NCBI GenBank assembly: GCA_948467735.1
Contig: CAOKFN010000008.1
Location: forward strand, 41,459-105,458
DNA: 64,000 nucleotides
Source of the DNA: an uncultured bacterium
Lineage (GTDB): Bacteria; Bacillota; Clostridia; Lachnospirales; Lachnospiraceae
Reading direction: 5' to 3'
Numbering within the stretch: the first letter of the stretch is position 1; each line of letters starts with the position of its first letter. The position numbers and the translations under genes were made by a program. A model generated the notes under the pieces. It was not told where the DNA came from, made no database searches, and worked only from the letters and a program-made list of their open reading frames with translations. This document shows positions 57,891-64,000 of the stretch, in pieces.

Positions 57891-60533
57891 CTAAAGGTTT
57901 GGATTCACCGGCAGGTCAGGATTGGGCACCGACTCCGCCCCGTCCACCGCAAATCCCGTCTGAGCGTCAAATCTCTCGCCTGTGGCCGGATCCACCCGAT
58001 ATCCCGTGGCCGGATCAATGGGGAAAGTCATCCCTACGCCGCCTCCCGTCGGCGTCTGGCTGGGTTCGTCCCCATCCCCGCCGCCCTCCTCGGGCTTCGT
58101 ATAGCCGCTTGTAATTTCCAGCTGCAGAGCCGCCAGCTCCTGTTTTTCCTCGTCGGTAAGCTCCTCCGTCATAAAGATGTTCAGATAGGGAAGCACCTCC
58201 ATAAGAATACTGCGGGCAATTCCCTGCGCATACATGGATTGGCTCTGCTTCTGCACATTGGGTCTGTCCACCACCACATAGATGGCAATCTGAGGATTGT
58301 CCGCCGGAGCGTATCCCATAAAGGATACCACAAACTCTTCCTTAGAACGCTTGTGGGTATTGGGGTCTATGGTTTCGGCGGTTCCGGTCTTGCCGCCGAT
58401 GGCATATCCCGGAGGCCTTGCCCCCTTGCCGCTTCCGTATGACACCACCGCGTTGCAATACTGTCTGATAAGCTCCGATGTGGATTCCGATATGGTCTGC
58501 TTCAGTACTCTTGGCTCAATATTCTGCACCGTGGCGCCTCCCGTATTGGTAATCTTATTTACCATATGGGGCTCGTAATACTTCCCGCCGTTAATCAATG
58601 AGCAGAATGCCGACATCATTTCAATCATGGTCACATTAAAATTCTGTCCGAAGCTGTTGGTGGCCAAGTCCGTAGGCCCCATTTTATCGGCGGAATAGAC
58701 GAAGCTGGCCGTTCTGGCCTCCCCCGCCAGATCCACATTCGTCCGAAGTCCGAAATTAAAAATCTGCTGGAATTTGCAGAAAGCCTCGCTCCCAAGTATC
58801 TGGGAAATCTTTATCATGGTCACATTGCAGGATTTTGCAATGGCCTGCTCCAATGTCACCACGCCGTCGGCCCTGTTATGGCACCCCATTTTATAGCCCC
58901 CCACATCCACCGTGCTGTTGCACTCGAAAGTGTCCGTGGGAGAAATCACCCCTTCCTCCAATGCCGCCGCCACCGTAAACGGCTTTGCCACGGAACCGGG
59001 TTCATATGTACCTGTGATACAGAAATTTTTCCACAGATAATTCAGGTTCAAGTAAAGCGCGTCGCTGTCCATCTCTTCCAGAGTACTCTCGTTGATATAA
59101 GTGTCCGTCTTCCTCAGCTCCTGATATCCGTTTTGGTTGGTGACAAGCTCCACCATCCTCGAACCCAAAAGCAGTTCGGGATTTCGCACGTCGTTTAAGT
59201 CATAGCCCGGATACTCCGCCATGGCAAGGACTTCGCCGCTGTCCACTTCCATGATGATACAGCCGATATTTTCCGCTCCGTTTCCCGATCTGAACTCGTC
59301 CTTGTGCTCCTCCCCGAACTTATTCAGGTATTTTTCCACAATCATCTGTATATTTGCGTCGATGGTGGAATGAATATTGTACCCGTCCACCGCCGGCTTT
59401 ACCGTCCGTTCCAGCGTCTGATCATCGTTCAGATATCCGTACTCCCTGCCGTTAATGCCATTCAGAATATCGTTATAATATTCCTCCAGACCGTAGCTTC
59501 CCATATTATCCCTGCCGGAAAATCCTATCACGTCCGCCGCCAGAGAATCATAAGGGTAAATGCGCTTATATTCCTCCTCAAACCAGACGCCCTTGATATT
59601 CTTATTGTCCTCCATCGCCGCCTGAAAACCGCTGATCTGCTCATAGGTCAGCTGCTTTAAGGGAACATAATAAGAGGAAGTCTTATGAGTGGTGACATAC
59701 TCCCGTATCTTTGCCATATCCAAATCGGCAAAATGCTCCCCCAAAGCCTGAAGGGTCGGTTCCAGATATTCCTGTTTTGCCTTCCGCTCGGAGGTCATTA
59801 CTTTGGCGTCGATCACCAGATTGTACACCTTTTCACTGGCGGCCAGCCGGGTGCCCTTCGCGTCCAGAATATCCCCTCGGCGATAAGGAATTACCGTGGA
59901 ATCATATCTTTGCTGCGCCAATACCTGCTTCTGATACTGTGCGCCGTCTTCCCTGTTAATCCAAGCCAGCCGGACGACCAGCACCGCAAACCCGATGACT
60001 GCCAGCGCGTACAGAACCACCACCTTTTTCTGCATTCTGATGGGAAACTGATTTTTTTCCTCCTTCAACCGCTTTTTCGGCCGTCTGCCTGCCAGCTGTA
60101 TGATTCTGCCGTTATGCCTGTCCTCCGTGCCGTTTCTGCGGGCGGAATCGTTTCTACCGCGGGCCGCATTGTTTCTTTTGCGGGCCGCGTTGTTTCTTTC
60201 GCGGCCTGTACTGCTTTGGCCGTCTCTGCCGCTGCGATTTGTACCTTGATTATCACGATTTGTTCCGTCCGTTCTGGAGCGGCCGCCGTTGTCTCTATTG
60301 TTTGTCCTGTTCTCCCTGCGGCCGCCATCGTCTCTGTAGTTTGTGCCGCTCTCCCTGCGGAATGCGGCATCGTCTTCGCGGCCTGCGCCGTCCGACCTGC
60401 GGGTTGTACCGTTTCTCCTGCGGGTTGTACTCTCGCTTTCGCGGCCTGCGCCGTCCGGCCTGCGGGTTGTACCGTTTCCTCTGCGGTTTGTACCTCCGCT
60501 TCCGCGGCTTCTGACATCCTTATCATCTCTCAT
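57891..60533 (-). CDS. Class B penicillin-binding protein with long repetitive N-terminus
   Basis: 880 residues. Residues 1-155 are a hydrophilic, repetitive tail rich in Arg, Asn, Gly, Asp and Thr (units such as RRNGTTRRPDGAGRE), then one membrane helix (VVVLYALAVIGFAVLVVRLAW), the pedestal and transpeptidase with SVAK (about 512), SCN (about 567) and KTGT (about 714), all intact. C-terminal tail is Gly/Pro-rich. Excellent site (GGAGGAACCCAC). This is the likely FtsI (PBP2B-like) partner of FtsW; the tail should be cytoplasmic. Class B PBPs usually have a short tail, so this 150-residue one is unusual. Confidence 0.9.
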   Translation of the reverse strand: MRDDKDVRSRGSGGTNRRGNGTTRRPDGAGRESESTTRRRNGTTRRSDGAGREDDAAFRRESGTNYRDDGGRRENRTNNRDNGGRSRTDGTNRDNQGTNRSGRDGQSSTGRERNNAARKRNNAARGRNDSARRNGTEDRHNGRIIQLAGRRPKKRLKEEKNQFPIRMQKKVVVLYALAVIGFAVLVVRLAWINREDGAQYQKQVLAQQRYDSTVIPYRRGDILDAKGTRLAASEKVYNLVIDAKVMTSERKAKQEYLEPTLQALGEHFADLDMAKIREYVTTHKTSSYYVPLKQLTYEQISGFQAAMEDNKNIKGVWFEEEYKRIYPYDSLAADVIGFSGRDNMGSYGLEEYYNDILNGINGREYGYLNDDQTLERTVKPAVDGYNIHSTIDANIQMIVEKYLNKFGEEHKDEFRSGNGAENIGCIIMEVDSGEVLAMAEYPGYDLNDVRNPELLLGSRMVELVTNQNGYQELRKTDTYINESTLEEMDSDALYLNLNYLWKNFCITGTYEPGSVAKPFTVAAALEEGVISPTDTFECNSTVDVGGYKMGCHNRADGVVTLEQAIAKSCNVTMIKISQILGSEAFCKFQQIFNFGLRTNVDLAGEARTASFVYSADKMGPTDLATNSFGQNFNVTMIEMMSAFCSLINGGKYYEPHMVNKITNTGGATVQNIEPRVLKQTISESTSELIRQYCNAVVSYGSGKGARPPGYAIGGKTGTAETIDPNTHKRSKEEFVVSFMGYAPADNPQIAIYVVVDRPNVQKQSQSMYAQGIARSILMEVLPYLNIFMTEELTDEEKQELAALQLEITSGYTKPEEGGGDGDEPSQTPTGGGVGMTFPIDPATGYRVDPATGERFDAQTGFAVDGAESVPNPDLPVNPNL
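60095..60530 (-). repeat. Repetitive low-complexity region at the PBP N-terminus
   Basis: About 430 bp of short, imperfect direct repeats (GCGGCCTGCG and CGTTTCTCC-type phrases on the plus strand) encode the Arg/Asn/Gly-rich tail of the PBP. Its alternate frames also look like repetitive open frames and should not be taken as genes. Confidence 0.8.
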
Positions 60534-60560
60534 GTGGGTTCCTCCTGCTCAGTGCAAAAA

Positions 60561-61055
60561 CTACTGGCTGCGTTCCTTCACCTGCCGCATATAGTCATTG
60601 CTCTCACCCTCATAAATGATAATCTGATCCTCCTTCGCATACACCATGCCCAGCTCCCCCATGGCAATGCGCTTAATTTCCTCCAAATCAATACTATTGA
60701 TAATGCGGTTGTACTCCTCGTCATTGGCCATCTTCAAATGATTCAGCTCGCTTTCCCTGCTGGCGGCCGTCCTTGTCAAAGCAATCAAATCCGACTGCAT
60801 TTGAATATAATTCACCAGAATCAGCGCGGCGGCGCAGAGTGCGGCTGTCAAAAACAGCACATACCCCGGGTTCATATGATGCGCCCTCTCCCGGTTCTTG
60901 CGCACCTCCGGGTGAGGCTTCTTTGCAGGCCTCTCCTCCAATCGTTTCTGCGGCTCCAATTTGCGCACGGCATTCCCATAGATATATTCACTGCGGCTGT
61001 CTTTTGTGCTTCTTCTATTTTTGTCATATGTGGTTTTTCTGCTGCTTTGACTCAT
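60561..61055 (-). CDS. ftsL: FtsL-like divisome protein
   Basis: About 164 residues: a ~70-residue basic cytoplasmic tail (NRRSTKDSRSEY, KNRERAHHMN), one membrane helix (YVLFLTAALCAAALILVNYI), then a predicted coiled coil (ALTRTAASRESELNHLKMANDEEYNRI) and an acidic end. Position between rsmH and the PBP is the standard ftsL place. The start is uncertain: ATG 61055 (MSQSSRKTT) has a weak GTGGG site; a GTG at 61088 overlapping rsmH is possible. The sequence identity of FtsL is always low, so the call rests on topology and synteny. Confidence 0.8.
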   Translation of the reverse strand: MSQSSRKTTYDKNRRSTKDSRSEYIYGNAVRKLEPQKRLEERPAKKPHPEVRKNRERAHHMNPGYVLFLTAALCAAALILVNYIQMQSDLIALTRTAASRESELNHLKMANDEEYNRIINSIDLEEIKRIAMGELGMVYAKEDQIIIYEGESNDYMRQVKERSQ

Positions 61056-61084
61056 ATTTTTTCCCACTTTCCATGCTGTTATTT

Positions 61085-62014
61085 TCACGCCTTTTGAAAA
61101 ACTCTCAATTTTGCACTCTTAGACCTGCTGTTTTCCGCCAATTCCTTCTCTCCGGGAAGAATCGGCTTTCTTGTAACCACAGTTCCCTTTGTCACTCTGC
61201 CGCATACGCATACCGGAAATTCCGGAGGACAAATACACGGAGTTTCGTTTCTTCTGAACGCTGTCTTGACAATGCGGTCTTCCAGAGAATGAAATGTAAT
61301 CACGCACAGCCTTCCTTTCGGATTCAGCATTTCGATGAAATCATCCAAAGAATTTTGAAGCACTTCCAGCTCTCGATTGCATTCGATGCGAATCGCCTGA
61401 AATGTCCGTTTGGAGGGATGTCCGTCCCGACGCATTTTGGCCGGAATGGCCGCCTTGATGATTTCATTCAGCTCATATGTGGTTTCAATCGGCTTGTCCG
61501 CCCTTGCTTTCACAATGTGCTTTGCAATATTTTTCGCAAATTGTTCCTCCCCATAATCTTTTATCATGTGATACAGGTCACTCTCGGAATAACGGTTCAC
61601 AATCTCCCTTGCGGTCAAAGCCTGCCTGCGGTCCATGCGCATATCCAAAGGCGCGTCAAAGCGATAGGAAAATCCTCTCTCCTGCCTGTCAAGCTGATAG
61701 GAAGATACGCCAAGATCCAGCAAAATGCCGTCCGCCTTCTCCACGCCTTCCGCCCCGAGCGCCGCCTTCATATTGCAGTAATTATCCCTGATAAGCGTCA
61801 CTGCGCTGCCAAAAGGCGCAAGTCTGGCTCCTGCCGCCGCTATGGCGTCTTCATCTTGGTCAATTCCATAAAAACGCCCTGTGGTCAGCCGTCTGCAGAC
61901 CTCGTAAGCATGTCCGCCGCCCCCTAAAGTACCGTCCACATAAATTCCGTTCGGTTTTATCTGAAGTTGTTCCATGGTTTCCGCAAGAAGTACGGAATAA
62001 TGCTTGAATTCCAT
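61085..62014 (-). CDS. rsmH: 16S rRNA (cytosine-N4) methyltransferase RsmH
   Basis: 309 residues. Methylates C1402 of 16S rRNA. HYSVLLAETMEQL, DGTLGGGGHAYEVCRRL (SAM motif), ADGILLDLGVSSYQLDRQERGFSY and a C-terminal CIPPEFPVCVCGR-like basic part. Second gene of the dcw cluster, after mraZ. Excellent site (GGAGAGTTAAG). Confidence 0.97.
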   Translation of the reverse strand: MEFKHYSVLLAETMEQLQIKPNGIYVDGTLGGGGHAYEVCRRLTTGRFYGIDQDEDAIAAAGARLAPFGSAVTLIRDNYCNMKAALGAEGVEKADGILLDLGVSSYQLDRQERGFSYRFDAPLDMRMDRRQALTAREIVNRYSESDLYHMIKDYGEEQFAKNIAKHIVKARADKPIETTYELNEIIKAAIPAKMRRDGHPSKRTFQAIRIECNRELEVLQNSLDDFIEMLNPKGRLCVITFHSLEDRIVKTAFRRNETPCICPPEFPVCVCGRVTKGTVVTRKPILPGEKELAENSRSKSAKLRVFQKA

Positions 62015-62051
62015 CTTAACTCTCCATCATGAGCCTGCCCGCGCCCGGCTG

Positions 62052-62483
62052 TCATATGGTCAGCCCAAGATTTGCCATGCTCTGGGCAATTTTGCCAATG
62101 TCTACCTGACTGTTATTCTCTTCCCACTTCTCCAAGCTCCATATTTCTATGCGTCCGCCCGTACCTGCCAAAACCACGTCTTTCTCTAATCCGGCGTACT
62201 CTCTTAAATCCTGAGGCATCAAAATACGCCCCTGCTTGTCCACAGCAACATACTGCGCTCCTGACAAAAAAAATCTTGCAAACTGCCTTGCCTCCTCATT
62301 GATCAAGGGCAGCGACGCCAGTTTTGCCTCAAATACTTTCCAGTCTTCATGGGCGTACACAAATAAGCAGCCATCCATTCCTTTTGATACCACAAATTCA
62401 TCTCCCAGAATTTCCCGATACTTTGAAGGAATGCTTAATCTGCCTTTGGGGTCAATTGTATGATTGTATCTGCCCATGAACAT
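62052..62483 (-). CDS. mraZ: Transcriptional regulator MraZ
   Basis: 143 residues from ATG 62483, which is 6 bases after GGTGGTG. Two SpoVT/AbrB-like halves each with a DXXXR-type motif: HTIDPKGRLSIPSKYREIL and VAVDKQGRILMPQDLREYA. MraZ represses the dcw operon, including itself, by binding repeats ahead of the start. First gene of the cluster. Confidence 0.95.
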   Translation of the reverse strand: MFMGRYNHTIDPKGRLSIPSKYREILGDEFVVSKGMDGCLFVYAHEDWKVFEAKLASLPLINEEARQFARFFLSGAQYVAVDKQGRILMPQDLREYAGLEKDVVLAGTGGRIEIWSLEKWEENNSQVDIGKIAQSMANLGLTI

Positions 62484-62611
62484 CCCAATCACCACCATTC
62501 AAAGCGGGCCTGCCACAAGATTAGGCATCCAGCCAAAATGTGCTGTCCCATACCGTATAAGAATATACCCTCGATTCACCGGATGTATACCGTGCGTTTC
62601 ATGGGTCTGTA

Positions 62612-62687
62612 TCCCACTTTATGGTATCTGATGCCATACTCATCCCACTTCATACTAAAGTTTAATATAAATTACCAAATTTGGCAA
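62612..62687 (-). promoter_or_regulatory. mraZ promoter with MraZ-box-like repeats
   Basis: TTGCCA at 62687-62682, a 17-bp spacer and TAAACT at 62664-62659. Directly downstream, two AAGTGGGA units (62650-62643 and 62620-62612) lie 31 bp apart, three helical turns, as expected of MraZ operators. A third TGGGA is at 62550-62546. This 476-bp gap (62484-62959) also contains the hairpins listed next. Confidence 0.5.
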
Positions 62688-62733
62688 GAGGAATTTTCGC
62701 TGTCCCAAAATAATCGTTCCCAAGAATATAAAT

Positions 62734-62764
62734 AAGCACCCTACAGACTACTTGTAAGATGCTT
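62734..62764 (-). terminator. Probable terminator of lgt
   Basis: 12-nt arms (AAGCATCTTACA with TGTAGGGTGCTT in the minus-strand RNA, two G-U pairs) followed by ATTTATATTC. It lies about 200 bp past the lgt stop and before mraZ; the T-run is weak. Confidence 0.5.
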
Positions 62765-62792
62765 GTCGTTCTCAAACCACCAGATATAGTAT

Positions 62793-62841
62793 CAGGGCGT
62801 CCAAACCTGCCATAAATATAGCTCGGTTTTTGAACGCCCTG
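62793..62841. repeat. Inverted repeat near the lgt-mraZ boundary
   Basis: AGGGCGT...CAAA and TTTTTG...ACGCCCT form an interrupted stem of about 8 plus 4 pairs with a ~20-nt loop. It may be a further terminator-like structure or a mobile-element relic; function is unclear. Confidence 0.4.
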
Positions 62842-62959
62842 TTTTATATTAACGTTGTAAAAGCCTTGTTTTCATGCGCCCCATGGCACATAGAACCGGA
62901 TGCGGACGCAGCTCTTTTCGCGCCAGATTATGGCGCGAACGGCCATTTCCCCATCCCTA

Positions 62960-63826
62960 TCAAGAAGCCGCGGAAGAAGCCTTCAGCTTCAGCCTCACCG
63001 CCAAATCCACAATAACGGCGGCGGCAGCCATCAAAAGCGCCAGAACCTCAGACACCGGAACCGTCGTACCCGGAAGAAACAAAGTATCGGTGCGGATTCC
63101 CTCAATCACAAATCTCCCCAGACCATAGCCTCCCAGATATAGCAGGCAGAGTTCCCCGTCAAATTTCTTGTGTTTTCGATAAAAAATCAATGCCGCCAGC
63201 ACCAGAAGATTCCATACGCTCTCATACAGAAATGTGGGATGTACGTTGATATAATTTGTCCCCTCAGCTATATGGGAAGCGATATTATCGGAAATATCCC
63301 TTGCCCGGACAGCCTCTATGGGAAGCTGCATGGAAAACAGGCCGTCATAATATTCCCCGAATACCTCCCTGTTGGTAAAATTCCCCCAGCGGCCGACCGC
63401 CTGCCCCAGAATCAGTCCGGGAACGGCCGTATCTCCCATCAACAGCGGGTTCAGCTTCTTTATCCTGCAGTAGACAAACAATGTGATAAACGCCGCGATA
63501 ACGCCGCCGTAAATCGCCAGTCCGCCATTTCTCAGATTGAAGATATCCAAAAGGTTGTCCTTATAAAATTCCCATGAAAAGGCCACATAATAAATCCGGG
63601 CGCCGATCACGGAAATAATCACCGCATAAATGGCAAAATCCCAGTAAATATCGGGATCCTGTCCGGTCGCCTTCGCCATGTGTACCGCCATGAGAATTCC
63701 GGCCAGCACCCCAAGGCCGATAAAAATGCCATATAGCGCAATATCAAACCCAAATATGCTGAAATGTCTGGGCACATCCTTCAAATATATCCCCAAATGA
63801 GGAAACGCAATATCGCCAACATTCAT
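62960..63826 (-). CDS. lgt: Prolipoprotein diacylglyceryl transferase Lgt
   Basis: 288 residues, seven membrane helices. Adds the diacylglycerol to the lipobox Cys of lipoproteins. The conserved HPTFLYESVWNL, GRWGNFTNREVFG (with the essential Asn/Arg region) and GLGRFVIEGIRTD are present. Start site ATAGGAGTCGGC is excellent. Confidence 0.95.
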   Translation of the reverse strand: MNVGDIAFPHLGIYLKDVPRHFSIFGFDIALYGIFIGLGVLAGILMAVHMAKATGQDPDIYWDFAIYAVIISVIGARIYYVAFSWEFYKDNLLDIFNLRNGGLAIYGGVIAAFITLFVYCRIKKLNPLLMGDTAVPGLILGQAVGRWGNFTNREVFGEYYDGLFSMQLPIEAVRARDISDNIASHIAEGTNYINVHPTFLYESVWNLLVLAALIFYRKHKKFDGELCLLYLGGYGLGRFVIEGIRTDTLFLPGTTVPVSEVLALLMAAAAVIVDLAVRLKLKASSAAS

Positions 63827-63954
63827 GCCGACTCCTATCCGCCCGCTCCCGCAGGCCCACTATTGAATGTTTAATTCAGGCTCCCCTGTCAAACGCTTAA
63901 AACAGGCCCCGTATCAAACGCTTAAAAGCGCCGCCTTACACGTTAAACCGGAAC

Positions 63955-63982
63955 ACTATAAACCGAAATTTCATCATGTCTA
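63955..63982 (-). promoter_or_regulatory. Promoter of lgt
   Basis: TAGACA at 63982-63977, a 16-bp spacer and TATAGT at 63960-63955, about 120 bp before the lgt start. The leader holds two direct copies of TCAAACGCTTAAAA (around 63890 and 63914). The last bases of the window, up to 64000, show no gene. Confidence 0.55.
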
Positions 63983-64000
63983 TACAATTCCGTCCTTTCA

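Noticed and set aside
59685..61097. 470-residue plus-strand frame opposite the PBP and ftsL genes
   Set aside because: It is antisense to well-supported genes, and its composition (Ala/Arg/Cys/Pro with repeated phrases) mirrors the repetitive tail of the PBP.
1..64000. rRNA, tRNA, CRISPR array, integrase or prophage
   Set aside because: None seen on reading both strands; short tandem repeats here have unit lengths and positions unlike CRISPR arrays. A tRNAscan or CRISPR search was not possible.

Overview
The window looks like chromosomal DNA of a spore-forming, anaerobic Firmicute, most likely a Lachnospiraceae (gut Clostridia). The basis is protein flavour, not a database search: sigma-E, sigma-G and SpoIIGA lie beside a division/cell-wall (dcw) cluster, Shine-Dalgarno sites are strong, GC is moderate, and low-complexity repeats are frequent. 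Almost all long genes are on the minus strand. No rRNA, tRNA, CRISPR array, intact transposase or prophage was seen.

Layout. 1-6.5 kb: sbcC (cut by the window edge), sbcD, superoxide dismutase, a broken nucleotide-kinase-like gene, an unknown gene and a membrane-anchored spermidine-synthase-like protein. 6.8-16.4 kb: a MutS2-like ATPase without Smr domain, an unexplained promoter-to-terminator unit (9.09-9.42 kb), a nested inverted-repeat element, pyrE, three orphan unknown genes, a broken AAA ATPase, a phosphoesterase, a NifX-like protein and an acetyltransferase. 16.4-21.2 kb: carAB with a strongly structured spacer. 21.3-34.4 kb: an HDOD/degenerate-EAL protein, a PadR-DUF2812 pair, a YfhO-like membrane protein, a glutamine-amidotransferase-like hydrolase, an Mbeg1-like lipase, citrate synthase, a Uma2-YqeY fusion and a large cNMP-binding-domain protein. 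34.5-44.1 kb: SNF2 ATPase, a Bce-type two-component system without transporter, an HD-GYP protein, cysteine desulfurase and a SpoVB/MurJ-like flippase.

44.2-64 kb is the coherent part: sigG, ylmC-like, nrdR, vanZ-like, sigE, spoIIGA, ftsZ, divIB, murA, ftsW, murD, mraY, two class B PBPs, ftsL, rsmH, mraZ and lgt. It joins septal peptidoglycan synthesis to sporulation control. spoIIGA, just after the ftsZ terminator, has a sigma-A promoter with an abnormally long spacer and an upstream perfect Spo0A box. sigG has a site matching the sigma-F/sigma-G consensus. murE, murF and murG are absent from the cluster.

The most unusual general signal is a family of 18-bp repeats built on the palindrome CATTCCATGGAATG. 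In one fixed frame they encode HSMExE hexapeptides, and they sit inside four unrelated proteins and one intergenic mini-ORF. Other ~20-30 bp tandem repeats occur at gene ends and linkers. Next in interest are the orphan transcription unit at 9.1-9.4 kb and the Uma2-YqeY fusion.
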